A program made the position numbers and the translations under genes. The notes under the pieces are model-generated. The model ran no database searches and was not told the DNA's origin. It saw only the letters and a program-made list of their open reading frames with translations. From Phormidium tenue FACHB-1052 (lineage in GTDB: Bacteria > Cyanobacteriota > Cyanobacteriia > Phormidesmidales > Phormidesmidaceae), in assembly GCF_014696675.1 (NCBI RefSeq), contig NZ_JACJQN010000013.1, forward strand, positions 62,001 to 126,000: 64,000 nucleotides of DNA. The letters run 5' to 3'. Shown piece by piece: positions 25,661 through 33,895 of this stretch (position 1 is the stretch's first letter; each line of letters opens with the position of its first letter).

Positions 25661-26249
25661 CCTCGACCCCACCCTCAATACCCACAGCCCCCACGCCGCT
25701 GAGCACGAAGAAGACCATCGCATGTTTGGCTTCATCATCTTCCTGCTGTCAGAAAGCGTGATTTTCCTGAGTTTTTTTGTGGGCTACACGGTCTATAAAA
25801 CCAACCTCACCGACTGGCTCCCGGCAGGTGTAGAGGGGCTAGAGGTGCGCGAACCGCTGATCAATACCATCGTGCTGGTGTCGAGCAGCTTTGTGATTTA
25901 CTTCGCCGAGCGGTTTTTGCACAAAGAAAATCTCTGGGGCTTTCGCGCTTTTTGGCTGCTGACCATGGCCATGGGCAGCTTCTTTCTCTACGGCCAGGCG
26001 GTGGAGTGGATGGGGCTGCCCTTTGGCTTTACTGACGGTGTGTTTGGCGGCACGTTTTATCTGCTGACTGGCTTCCACGGCCTGCACGTGATGACCGGTG
26101 TACTCTTGCAGGGGATTATGCTGGGGCGATCGTTTCTGCCGAATAACTATGCGGGCGGCGAGTTTGGCGTAGCGGCAACTTCGCTGTTCTGGCACTTTGT
26201 CGATGTCATCTGGATCATCCTATTCATCTTGATCTACGTTTGGCAGTAG
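25647..26249 (+). CDS. ctaE2: Heme-copper oxidase subunit III (ARTO)
   Basis: A GTG at 25647 with GGAGAG upstream overlaps ctaD2 by 14 bases. The 200-aa product has five membrane helices, the usual number for short bacterial subunit III, with EEDHRMFGFIIFLLSESVIF, TGFHGLHVMTGVLLQ and SLFWHFVDVIWIILFILIY as family motifs. Subunit III stabilises subunit I and supports proton uptake. It is the last gene of the operon. A long inverted repeat follows at 26260-26324 and may end transcription. Confidence 0.93.
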   Translation: MSTANLDPTLNTHSPHAAEHEEDHRMFGFIIFLLSESVIFLSFFVGYTVYKTNLTDWLPAGVEGLEVREPLINTIVLVSSSFVIYFAERFLHKENLWGFRAFWLLTMAMGSFFLYGQAVEWMGLPFGFTDGVFGGTFYLLTGFHGLHVMTGVLLQGIMLGRSFLPNNYAGGEFGVAATSLFWHFVDVIWIILFILIYVWQ

Positions 26250-26259
26250 AGTTTCTTCT

Positions 26260-26324
26260 AGATCCCAGGGTTTTTCTATGCTGTCTCAGATTGCCTAAGC
26301 TTTGCCTCCAGAACCCTGGGATCT
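26260..26324. repeat. 13-bp perfect inverted repeat with 39-base loop
   Basis: AGATCCCAGGGTT (26260-26272) and AACCCTGGGATCT (26312-26324) pair perfectly. The structure sits between ctaE2 and xisH. There is no T run, so it may be a rho-independent processing or stabilising hairpin, or the ends of a very small mobile remnant. Confidence 0.6.
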
Positions 26325-26357
26325 GCTCAAGCAAGCTCTGCGTTAACTAAAACCCCT

Positions 26358-26774
26358 ATGCCCGCGAAGGATATCTACCATAATGCTGTCAAAACTGCCT
26401 TAATTAAGGACGGCTGGACAATCACTCAAGATCCTCTGAGTTTACGTATAGGTAAAAAAGATCTGTTTATTGACTTAGGTGCTGAAAAACTGCTGGCAGC
26501 GGAGAAAGGCTCAGACAAAATCGCTGTTGAAATCAAGAGCTTTGTTGGCCCTTCAGAAATTCGTGATTTAGAAAATGCCCTAGGCCAGTTCGTGCTTTAC
26601 CAAAATGCCTTGAGCCTTACTGAACCAGATAGAATCCTATACCTTGCCATTCGAGAAGCAGTGTATCTCGACTTGTTTGAAGCAGAAATCGGCAAAATGC
26701 TCTTAGAGCGAAATGTTATCAAACTCGTGTCGTTTAACCCTGAGCAGGAGGTTGTCATCCGATGGATACCTTAG
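26358..26774 (+). CDS. xisH: XisH-like nuclease-fold protein
   Basis: The 138-aa protein starts MPAKDIYHNAVKTALIKDGW, typical of XisH. It has the PD-(D/E)xK nuclease pattern: FIDLG followed by KIAVEIKSF, with Asp, Glu and Lys in the expected order. XisH was named in Anabaena as one of three factors (XisF, XisH, XisI) needed to excise the fdxN element during heterocyst formation; XisF is the recombinase. Many cyanobacteria carry xisH-xisI pairs without any such element, and here too no recombinase is nearby. It overlaps xisI by 13 bases. Confidence 0.88.
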   Translation: MPAKDIYHNAVKTALIKDGWTITQDPLSLRIGKKDLFIDLGAEKLLAAEKGSDKIAVEIKSFVGPSEIRDLENALGQFVLYQNALSLTEPDRILYLAIREAVYLDLFEAEIGKMLLERNVIKLVSFNPEQEVVIRWIP

Positions 26775-27097
26775 ACGGCTACCGCCAGGTTATTCGCGCG
26801 GTTTTAAATCCCTACACCCAACTTGCCTACGCCAATGTCGATGTTCGCAACTTGGCCGCTTTTGACGCGGACACTGACCAATATGTCATTCTCTCTGAGG
26901 GTTGGAACGGCCAACGTCATCACCATGGATGCCTGATTCACATCGAAATTCGCAATGGCAAAGTTTGGATACAGCGTGATGGAACCGAAGACGGCATCGC
27001 CACCGAACTGGTGGCGGCAGGAATATCTGAGACAGATATTGTCCTCGGATTTCAAGAACCTTCGGTCAGACCCCATACAGGGTTTGCGGTAGCTTAA
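26762..27097 (+). CDS. xisI: XisI-like protein
   Basis: The 111-aa protein begins MDTLDGYRQVIRAVLNPY and contains the conserved YVILSEGWNGQRHHHGCLIHIEI and a C-terminal GISETDIVLGFQEPSVRPHTGFAVA, all typical of XisI. It overlaps xisH, so the two are translated together and their products probably form a complex. The partner XisH has a nuclease fold, so XisI may control it, in the style of an addiction or defence module; this is an inference. Confidence 0.9.
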   Translation: MDTLDGYRQVIRAVLNPYTQLAYANVDVRNLAAFDADTDQYVILSEGWNGQRHHHGCLIHIEIRNGKVWIQRDGTEDGIATELVAAGISETDIVLGFQEPSVRPHTGFAVA

Positions 27098-27179
27098 CGG
27101 TTGCTTCCCTATCAACCTTCTTTAACCCCATTTGGTTTAGGCCAGTGATTTTCCTAGCCCCCCTTCGTGAGGAATTGTC

Positions 27180-28691
27180 ATGATTATCGACGACCAGCAC
27201 TACGACGTAATCATTGTCGGTACCGGGGCGGGGGGCGGCACCCTGGCCCGCAAGCTGGCCCCATCGGGTAAGCGCATTCTGCTGCTGGAGCGAGGCGGCG
27301 CGATGCCCCTCGAAGAGCAAAATATTAGCGATGTGGATATTTTTCAAAAGCAGCGCTACCACGCCCCCGAACAGTGGTACGACGGCGATGGTGAACCCTT
27401 CACACCGCAGATGAAGTATGCGATCGGTGGCAATACCAAAATCTACGGGGCCGCCCTCCAGCGCATGCGGGAAAAAGACTTTGAAATGGTGAATCACCAG
27501 GATGGCCCTTCACCCGAGTGGTGCTTGAAGTACAGCGACTTTGAGCCTTACTACACCGAGGCGGAGGCGATGTACCAGGTGCATGGTCAGGGCGGGGTAG
27601 ATCCGACGGAACCGCCGCGCAGTGGAGAGTTTACCTACTCGGCGATCGCCCACGACCCCACTATCCAACCCGTGGTAGAGGGCATTGCTAACCAGGGCTG
27701 CCACCCCTACCCGCTGCCGATATCGCTGTCGCTGCGGGAGGACGACCCGACTGGGGATGCCGAGGTATTTGGGGTCAATCCGGCGTTAGATTTTGGCAAC
27801 GTTACCCTCAAGACCTCGGCTAAAGTTACCGGCATTCTCACTAACCCAGCGGGGACAGCGGTCAAGGCGGTGCAGGCCGAGATCAACGGACAGTTCTATA
27901 TCTTTATGGCCGACATCGTTGTGCTGGCCTGTGGGGCCGTAAATTCGGCGGCGCTGCTGCTGCAATCGGCCAACGAGAAGCACCCCCACGGGTTGGCAAA
28001 CAGCTCTGATCAGGTGGGCCGCAACCTGATGAAGACTCAGCTAAGTTCGATTGTGCAGGTTACGGCCCAGTCCAATTCTGGAAAATTTCCGCGATCGGTA
28101 GGCGTCAACGACTACTACTGGGGCGACAGTCAGGTTGACTACCCCATGGGCCACATACAAAACATGGGCGGGGTGCTGCAAGACGCGATTTTTGCCGAGT
28201 CGCCCCCGGTGCTCTCGCTGATTACCAAGTTTATGCCCAACTTTGGGCTCAAGCAGTTGGCGACGCGATCGATCGCCTGGTGGGCCATGACCGAAGTGCT
28301 GCCTGACCCCAAAAACCGGGTGACGGTGAAGGACGGCAAGCTCTCGGTGGCGTTTACCGCCAACAATGCCGAGGCTCACGATCGCCTCGTGTACCGCTGG
28401 CTCGACGTGCTTAAGGCGGTCGAGAAAGACAGCAGCCTGTTCTCGCGATCGGGACTGCACCCCCGTGGCGAGGTGCCCCAGTCGGTGATGGCCTATCAGT
28501 GTGGCACCTGCCGCATGGGCACCGACCCCGATACCTCAGTGCTTGACGCTAACTGTCGCGCCCACGAGTTCGATAACCTCTACGTGGTTGACAGCAGCTT
28601 TATGCCCTCCAGCGCCAGCGTGGGGGTAGCGCTGACGGTGATGGCCAATGCCCTGCGGGTGGGCGAGCATCTGCTGGAGAGGCTGCGGTAG
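27180..28691 (+). CDS. GMC-family FAD-dependent oxidoreductase
   Basis: 503 aa with an N-terminal FAD-binding motif (DVIIVGTGAGGGTLARKLA, then LLLERGG). The glucose-methanol-choline family signatures also include YAIGGNTKIYGAALQRM. A second signature, VVLACGAVNSAALLLQSA, and the C-terminal FAD/active site region YQCGTCRMGTDP-S-VLD...VVDSSFMPSSASVG follow. Family members oxidise alcohols, sugars or sterols, transferring electrons to oxygen or quinones. No signal peptide is present. It stands alone on the plus strand, converging with the carbonic anhydrase gene 5 bases away. The substrate cannot be predicted. Confidence 0.9.
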   Translation: MIIDDQHYDVIIVGTGAGGGTLARKLAPSGKRILLLERGGAMPLEEQNISDVDIFQKQRYHAPEQWYDGDGEPFTPQMKYAIGGNTKIYGAALQRMREKDFEMVNHQDGPSPEWCLKYSDFEPYYTEAEAMYQVHGQGGVDPTEPPRSGEFTYSAIAHDPTIQPVVEGIANQGCHPYPLPISLSLREDDPTGDAEVFGVNPALDFGNVTLKTSAKVTGILTNPAGTAVKAVQAEINGQFYIFMADIVVLACGAVNSAALLLQSANEKHPHGLANSSDQVGRNLMKTQLSSIVQVTAQSNSGKFPRSVGVNDYYWGDSQVDYPMGHIQNMGGVLQDAIFAESPPVLSLITKFMPNFGLKQLATRSIAWWAMTEVLPDPKNRVTVKDGKLSVAFTANNAEAHDRLVYRWLDVLKAVEKDSSLFSRSGLHPRGEVPQSVMAYQCGTCRMGTDPDTSVLDANCRAHEFDNLYVVDSSFMPSSASVGVALTVMANALRVGEHLLERLR

Positions 28692-28696
28692 ACGCC

Positions 28697-29404
28697 TTAG
28701 GTAACTAGGGTGACAGTGCCGGTATCGAGGTCGTAGCGGGCACCCACCACCTGAAGCTGGCCGGACTGCTGGCGATCGCGCACCAGCGACGACCTCAACA
28801 CCTGCTCCACCTGGTAGCGCACGTTGGCTGTCACAGCGTTGTCTACCGCATCCCCCGGCAGCCCCTTCACCTGCTCTACCGCAGGCAAAATCGCCTGAAC
28901 AAAGGTGCCAATATCTCCCGGTAGCGGTTCATTTTTTACGGCTGCTGTCACTGCGCCGCAGCGCTCATGGCCCAGCACCATCAGCAGCGGAGTTTCCAGC
29001 AGCTCCACAGCATATTCAATGCTGCCCACCACCTCAAGCGTGGCGATATTGCCCGCCACTCGTACGTCAAAAATATCGCCTAGGCCCTGATCAAAGATGA
29101 TTTCAGCCGCCACCCGCGAGTCGGCACAACTGAGCACCGTGGCGAAGGGGTGCTGAGACTGGGTTAGCTCCAGCACCCGCTCCTCCGACTGGTCGGGGTG
29201 TTCGAGGTGGTGGCCAGTAAAGCGCAGGTTGCCGTCTAGTAATCGCTGCAGCGCCTCCTCAGGGCTGAGAGATGACGGTGCTAAAGTCGCCGCCGCTGCC
29301 GATTTGATCGGCCAGAGCGCTGGCCCTAGGGCCGCTAACCCGAGTAATCCACCGCCAAAAGTTAGCACCCGGCGGCGATCGATACCTCTATCGCTATGGT
29401 TCAT
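28697..29404 (-). CDS. Beta-class carbonic anhydrase, Tat-exported
   Basis: The 235-aa protein begins with a twin-arginine signal (RRRVLTFGG, hydrophobic core, cleavage near SAAAA), so it should fold in the cytoplasm and be exported to the periplasm. The mature part is a beta-carbonic anhydrase. Zinc ligands C93, H146 and C149 are in LSCADSR and GHERCG, and the D95/R97 pair is present. It interconverts CO2 and bicarbonate. It is the third gene of an operon with sbtA and sbtB, 11 bases after sbtB, placing the enzyme next to the bicarbonate importer. It is similar in concept to EcaB of Synechocystis. Confidence 0.88.
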   Translation of the reverse strand: MNHSDRGIDRRRVLTFGGGLLGLAALGPALWPIKSAAAATLAPSSLSPEEALQRLLDGNLRFTGHHLEHPDQSEERVLELTQSQHPFATVLSCADSRVAAEIIFDQGLGDIFDVRVAGNIATLEVVGSIEYAVELLETPLLMVLGHERCGAVTAAVKNEPLPGDIGTFVQAILPAVEQVKGLPGDAVDNAVTANVRYQVEQVLRSSLVRDRQQSGQLQVVGARYDLDTGTVTLVT

Positions 29405-29415
29405 AACTCAATTCC

Positions 29416-29727
29416 TTACAGCGACGCCACACATTTTACAGAGCGAATTTCCATCACATCGGAGATATAACAGGTACCGCCAAATTTATTCAACAATGGC
29501 CGCACATTCTCGGCCACAGTTTTGATTTGTTCCGGCATACAAAACGCGACGATATAGACGTTGTCGAGCATGGTCATATCGAGGTCTTCGCTGCCGCCTC
29601 GCAGCCCCTCGCCCTCTACGTTGCGAATCACCGCGTGACCGTGAACGCCCGATTTTTTTAGGCTCTCTAAAATCTTGGCCAGCTCAAAGGAGTTGGCAAT
29701 AATCTCAATTTTTTTCACAAGGTGCAT
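29416..29727 (-). CDS. sbtB: PII-like regulator SbtB, form without the C-terminal cysteine loop
   Basis: The 103-aa product has the ferredoxin-like PII fold: MHLVKKIEIIANSFELAKI, GVHGHAVIRNVEGEG and a T-loop GLRGGSEDLDM. The final strands follow. It lies three bases after sbtA. SbtB proteins bind adenine nucleotides including cAMP and control SbtA. Synechocystis SbtB ends in a redox-active CGPxGC loop; this protein ends IRSVKCVASL, with only one Cys and no such loop. So it probably lacks the redox-controlled ATPase activity reported for that loop. Confidence 0.85.
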   Translation of the reverse strand: MHLVKKIEIIANSFELAKILESLKKSGVHGHAVIRNVEGEGLRGGSEDLDMTMLDNVYIVAFCMPEQIKTVAENVRPLLNKFGGTCYISDVMEIRSVKCVASL

Positions 29728-29730
29728 GGC

Positions 29731-30699
29731 TTAGTTCCACAACAGGTTAATGCCGTACAGATAAAGCGGAATTCCGACGGTAATGTTGAACGGAAACGTG
29801 ACCGCTAAAGCCGTAGAAACGTACAGGCTTGGGTTGGCTTCGGGCACCGTTAGCCGCATGGCCGCCGGCACCGCAATATAGGATGCGCTGGCACAGAGCA
29901 CAGCAAATAAGAGGGCATTACCTTGGGACATATCGATCGCCCTGGCGATTAGCAATCCAACGCCTGCATTCAGTATTGGGATCAGTATGGCAAAGGAAAT
30001 TAAGAACAAACCGGTTTTTTGCAAGTCTTTAATGCGTCGGGCCGCAACTAGGCCCATGTCGAGCAAAAAGAAGGTCAGCACGCCGTAAAACATCTGCTGG
30101 GTAAAGGGCGACAAGACTTCCCAACCATGCTCGCCAGTGAGCACACCGATGATTAAGCTGCCGACCAATAGAAAGACTGAGCTGTTGAGAAAGGCATCTC
30201 GCAGCACCTCAGACCAGACAAATTCTCGATTTTCGTCCCTAGCGAAGAAGTTCACTAGAATTAGCCCGACAATGATAGCCGGGGATTCCATCAGGGCTAA
30301 GGCGGCCACCATAAACCCATCAAAGGGCATACCCAACTCGGTGAGGAAGGCGCTGGCCGTGATGAACGTAACGGCGCTGATCGAGCCGTAGGTGGCTGCG
30401 ATCGCCGCTGAGTCATAGGTGTCGAGCTTCAGCCGCAAAATAAAAAACGTGTATAGCGGCACGGCGCAGGCCATCATGATCGCCGCCAAAATCGTCAACA
30501 CCACCTGCTGGTTAATGCCACTCTTGGTCAGCTCAACGCCCCCTTTGAACCCGATCGCCAACAGCAAATATAGAGAAAACAACTTTGGAATTGGCGGCGG
30601 AATTTCTAAATCAGATTTAACTAAAACAGCTATCATTCCTAAAAAGAAAAATAGCACTGGAGGATTCAAAATATTGGACACGATCAAGTTGGCATTCAT
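29731..30699 (-). CDS. sbtA: Sodium-dependent bicarbonate transporter SbtA
   Basis: Two in-frame ATGs exist at 30705 and 30699; the AGGAGG just upstream is properly spaced (7 bases) only for 30699, giving 322 aa. The protein is an inner membrane transporter with ten helices in two inverted halves. Family motifs include NPPVLFFFLGMIAV, LLLAIGFKGGVEL, ATYGSISAVTFITAS and ALALMESPAIIVGL in the first half. ASASYIAVPAAMRLTVPEANPS is in the second. SbtA imports HCO3- with Na+ and is induced by low CO2. It leads the sbtA-sbtB-carbonic anhydrase operon. A 450-base upstream region leaves room for LysR-type control, as known for this gene elsewhere. Confidence 0.95.
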   Translation of the reverse strand: MNANLIVSNILNPPVLFFFLGMIAVLVKSDLEIPPPIPKLFSLYLLLAIGFKGGVELTKSGINQQVVLTILAAIMMACAVPLYTFFILRLKLDTYDSAAIAATYGSISAVTFITASAFLTELGMPFDGFMVAALALMESPAIIVGLILVNFFARDENREFVWSEVLRDAFLNSSVFLLVGSLIIGVLTGEHGWEVLSPFTQQMFYGVLTFFLLDMGLVAARRIKDLQKTGLFLISFAILIPILNAGVGLLIARAIDMSQGNALLFAVLCASASYIAVPAAMRLTVPEANPSLYVSTALAVTFPFNITVGIPLYLYGINLLWN

Positions 30700-31152
30700 G
30701 TCCATCCCTCCTGATACTGATCAAGCCAGAAGTTTAAAAAACTTTGCATTTTGCAAGCTATTATTACCCAATGCCCATGGTTTATCGTGTTGAATCACCT
30801 TCTGTCAATGGTTTTGCTAAAATCTTTGCTCGATCAGTCATCAGAATGAGGCAAATTTCCTGACTGCAAAAAATTTCCCTCTACCAGATTTTCTTCGCGT
30901 TGTAACTCTTCACAAATAGCTCACGGGTGAATTTGAACACCAAAAGTTCGACTGGTTTTATAACCATACCGCTGTAGCTAGAGTAGGCCGAAGACAGTCC
31001 TTCTAGAGTAGCAATGACTGACTAGATTACTATCTAGTTTTTCGTTTTGCCGATAGCAAAACAGCTTTAGGATTTGTGCAAATCCTGGCGGCGAAAGGGT
31101 GTTGAAGGCGTGTGAGGCGAGAGCACCGGGGCGATCAACCGTTCAGCCTAGA
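30700..31152. other. 453-base upstream region of the sbtA operon
   Basis: No gene is seen. The region is AT-rich near sbtA and contains two small inverted repeats: ACTAGAT/ATCTAGT (31021-31038) followed by five T, and GTTTTGC/GCAAAAC (31044-31062). The first resembles a weak terminator on the plus strand. The second has operator-like symmetry. Long upstream regions fit the low-CO2 control by CmpR/NdhR-type regulators known for sbtA. Confidence 0.5.
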
Positions 31153-31839
31153 CTAGGCCACAATCTGCGCGGCATACTGGGCCGCTAGGGCGTTGAGCAG
31201 CGTCTCGGTGTGCCCCGTCCAGCCGATGATGCCATCTTGGGCGCGCACCATTTCGAGGGTAGATTGCTTGAATTTGGGAAAGTAACTCTCGGTGGCGTCT
31301 TCGACTAGGAGGCATTCGTAGCCGCGATCGTTGGCCTCGCGCATGGTGGTCTGCACGCAGACCTCGGTGGTCACGCCAGTAATAAACAGGTGGGTAATGC
31401 CCAGGGCTTTGAGGTGAGCTTCTAGCTCGGTGGCGTAAAAGGCTCCCTTGCCGGGTTTAGGAATAATCACCTCATGGGGCAAGGGCGCGAGTTCGGGGAT
31501 GATGGCGTTGCCCGGTTCACCCAGCACCAGAATGCGTCCCATGGGGCCGCGATCGCCGATTTTAAGCGAGCCATGGCCGCGATCGCGCTTTGACGGCGGG
31601 CAGTCTGACAAATCGGGCCGGTGCCCCTCTACGGTTTGAAAAATCGGCAGATCATAGCGGCGAAACGCCTCCTGCAACGCCTTGACGTTGGGAATGATCG
31701 ATCGCAGCAGGCTGACATCGTTGCCTAGGGCATCGCCGAAGCCGCCGGGCTCGATGAAGTCGCGCTGCATGTCGATGATAACGAGCGCCAGTCCGGTGGC
31801 GGGGAGGGGGTAAGGGTAGGGTAGGGCAGGTAGGGGCAT
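31153..31839 (-). CDS. Isochorismatase-family cysteine hydrolase, biuret hydrolase paralogue
   Basis: 228 aa. The catalytic triad of the family is present: D23 in IIDMQRDF, K128 in KPGKGAF and C161 in [15 protein letters not shown]. It also has [10 protein letters not shown] and [13 protein letters not shown]. The K-to-C spacing (33) equals that of the second hydrolase at 33882, and both start with a PYPYP stretch, so they are paralogues, but this one lacks the internal [12 protein letters not shown]. In other bacteria a biuret hydrolase and a homologous triuret hydrolase (TrtA) are known; this protein is a candidate for the latter or for a related ureide. It is the last gene of the seven-gene operon. 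Codons 2-12 are made of CCCTAC-type repeats. Confidence 0.75.
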   Translation of the reverse strand: MPLPALPYPYPLPATGLALVIIDMQRDFIEPGGFGDALGNDVSLLRSIIPNVKALQEAFRRYDLPIFQTVEGHRPDLSDCPPSKRDRGHGSLKIGDRGPMGRILVLGEPGNAIIPELAPLPHEVIIPKPGKGAFYATELEAHLKALGITHLFITGVTTEVCVQTTMREANDRGYECLLVEDATESYFPKFKQSTLEMVRAQDGIIGWTGHTETLLNALAAQYAAQIVA

Positions 31840-31908
31840 GGGGGGTAATGGGGTTAGGGACAGGCGGCGTCTGCCCTAGGGTTCGATCAGGGGCAGGCGG
31901 TGTTTGCT

Positions 31909-32256
31909 CTATTCTTCGATTTGGACGGGTTTAGCCCAGATGGCGAGCACGATGCAGCCGTCGAGACTTTTGACGGTGTGGCGGGTGCCAGGTGGGTTGA
32001 CTACCAGGGTGCCCGCTGTGTAGGTGCCGTTATCGTCGGTTTGCGAGCCGGAGAGTACCAAAATATGCTCAAAGCCGGTGTGGCGGTGGTAGGGAACGCT
32101 GGCCCCAGGCTGGTAGCGCAGCAGAGCGGCGGCGGCCTCGTTGGGTTCAGCCGGATAGAGCCGGAAAATATCAATCCCAGACCGAAATGGCTCCCAGGCC
32201 AATTCTGAGTCAGCCGCCATAGCCTTCAGGTCGCGCAAGACAATCGGTTGCATCAT
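31909..32256 (-). CDS. Cupin-domain protein
   Basis: The start is uncertain: a GTG lies at 32298 and ATGs at 32271, 32256 and 32253; I use 32256 (115 aa). The protein is a single cupin barrel with GASVPYHRHTGFEHILVLSGSQTDDNGTY, containing two His and one Glu of metal-binding motif 1. Motif 2, NPPGTRHTVKS, has the fourth ligand His. It resembles ChrR-type cupins. Its place between the ABC ATPase and a hydrolase gene suggests a metal-dependent step or a sensor function in the same pathway; the reaction is unknown. Confidence 0.75.
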   Translation of the reverse strand: MMQPIVLRDLKAMAADSELAWEPFRSGIDIFRLYPAEPNEAAAALLRYQPGASVPYHRHTGFEHILVLSGSQTDDNGTYTAGTLVVNPPGTRHTVKSLDGCIVLAIWAKPVQIEE

Positions 32257-32297
32257 AAATCTCGTACTCATCCACTCATCCACCCATTTACTCCCCA

Positions 32298-33842
32298 CTA
32301 ATGCCCAGCCATCTTATGGCCCAGGGTTTTGATGTCGGCGGTGGCGGTGGGGCTTTCGTAGACCAGTTCACCGTCGCTGATCACAACGATGCGATCGCTC
32401 AGCTTCAGCAGCTCATCTAGGTCTTCGCTAACCAGCAGCACCGCCACACCGCGATTGCGGGCGGCGAGGATCTGGCTGTGAATGTAGTCAACTGCCGAAA
32501 AGTCGAGGCCAAAGCAGGGGTTAGCGGCAATCAGCAAGTTGATGTTGGTTGACGACAGCTCACGGGCCAGCACGGTGCGCTGCACGTTGCCGCCGGAGAG
32601 GTGACCCACGGGGGTATCCACCGACGGGGTTTTGACCGAAAATACCTGAACTAAGCCCTCGGCCATGCGCCGAATGTTGCTGAGGCTGAGCAGCCAGCCG
32701 CGCCGGGCCTGGGGCGGGCAGTCGAAAGTGCGCAGAGCCATGTTTTCGGCCACGCTCATGTGGGGTACACAGGCGTTGCGCAGCGGTTCTTCGGGCAGGG
32801 TGTAGACCTGGTGGCGAGCCATTTCTTTGCGGGTTGACTGGTAGGGCTCGCCGTTGACGAGAATGTCGCCGCTGTGGCGGGGGCGCTGACCCGCCAACAC
32901 TTCTACCAGCTCGCGCTGGCCGTTGCCCGAGACGCCCGCGATGCCGACAATTTCGCCGCTGTTGACGATCAGGCTGGCGCTGCGCACGGCGGGCAGGCCA
33001 TTGTCGCGATCGGCGCGCAGATCTTTGAGCTCTAGAACGGGTCGAGAATCGGTCATTGTGACCTTTTCGACCGGGGTGGCTTCGGTCTTTTCACCCAGCA
33101 TCATGTGGGCCATGTCATCGATGGTCAAGTCGCGCACGTAGCCGTGGCCCGCTAGCTTCCCCTTGCGCAGCACCGTCACCTCGTCAGTAAAGGCCATCAC
33201 CTCGCGAAACTTGTGGGAAATCATCAGCACGCTGAGGTGGCCAGCGGTGACTTCTTCCCGCAGCAGACCCAGCACTTCGTCGGCTTCGTCGGGGGTGAGC
33301 ACCGAGGTGGGCTCATCGAGAATCAGCACCCGGCTATTCAGGTAGAGCTGCTTGAGAATTTCGAGCTTTTGCTTTTGGCCTGCCGCCAGTTGGGAAATGG
33401 GAGTACGCAGGTCGATCTGAAAGGGGGAGGTAGCCATGAAGGCGTCGAGGCGATCGTACTCGGCCTTCCAGTTGATCCACTGGGGGCTGTCGTAGCGCGA
33501 GAGCACCAGGTTCTCGGCTACGGTCATGGCGGGCACCGAGGTGAAATGCTGGTAGACCATACCCAGGCCAAAGTGGTGGGCATCTTTGGGGCTGTCAATG
33601 TCGCGGCATAGTTTATCGACCAGTACTTCTCCAGAGGTGGGGGTGTAAAAGCCCATGATGCACTTCACCAAGGTGCTTTTACCCGCTCCGTTTTCGCCCA
33701 GCAGGGCGTGAAAGCTGCCGGGGGTGACTTTGATCGAGACCTGATCGAGGGCGGTGAAGGTGCCAAAGCGTTTGGTGAGGTTGATTACCTCCAGCTCGGG
33801 CGGAGCGGTTTTGATCTGCGGTGCAGCAACGGCGGTTTTCAT
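32298..33842 (-). CDS. ABC transporter double ATPase, BMP/nucleoside-import type
   Basis: 514 aa made of two ABC domains. Domain 1 has a normal Walker A (LGENGAGKSTL), signature ISQLAAGQKQKLEIL and Walker B LILDEPTS. Domain 2 has a degenerate Walker A (GVSGNGQREL), signature LSGGNVQRTVLAREL and an altered Walker B segment (NPCFGLD). This asymmetry is standard for the RbsA-like ATPases of the BMP-type importers (YufO/RnsB group), where only one site hydrolyses ATP. It energises the two permeases and the binding lipoprotein encoded upstream in the same operon. It lies 39 bases after the biuret hydrolase gene. Confidence 0.9.
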   Translation of the reverse strand: MKTAVAAPQIKTAPPELEVINLTKRFGTFTALDQVSIKVTPGSFHALLGENGAGKSTLVKCIMGFYTPTSGEVLVDKLCRDIDSPKDAHHFGLGMVYQHFTSVPAMTVAENLVLSRYDSPQWINWKAEYDRLDAFMATSPFQIDLRTPISQLAAGQKQKLEILKQLYLNSRVLILDEPTSVLTPDEADEVLGLLREEVTAGHLSVLMISHKFREVMAFTDEVTVLRKGKLAGHGYVRDLTIDDMAHMMLGEKTEATPVEKVTMTDSRPVLELKDLRADRDNGLPAVRSASLIVNSGEIVGIAGVSGNGQRELVEVLAGQRPRHSGDILVNGEPYQSTRKEMARHQVYTLPEEPLRNACVPHMSVAENMALRTFDCPPQARRGWLLSLSNIRRMAEGLVQVFSVKTPSVDTPVGHLSGGNVQRTVLARELSSTNINLLIAANPCFGLDFSAVDYIHSQILAARNRGVAVLLVSEDLDELLKLSDRIVVISDGELVYESPTATADIKTLGHKMAGH

Positions 33843-33845
33843 AGG

Positions 33846-33895
33846 GGAGTAGGGAGTGGGGGGTAGGGAGTGATGGGGAGATTAGGAGAAAGTAG
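33846..33895. repeat. STRR-like G-rich repeats between hydrolase and ATPase genes
   Basis: GGGGAGTAGGGAGTGGGGGGTAG-type heptads fill the short gap and reach into the 3' codons of the biuret hydrolase gene. Same class as at 21322 and 44184. Confidence 0.55.
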
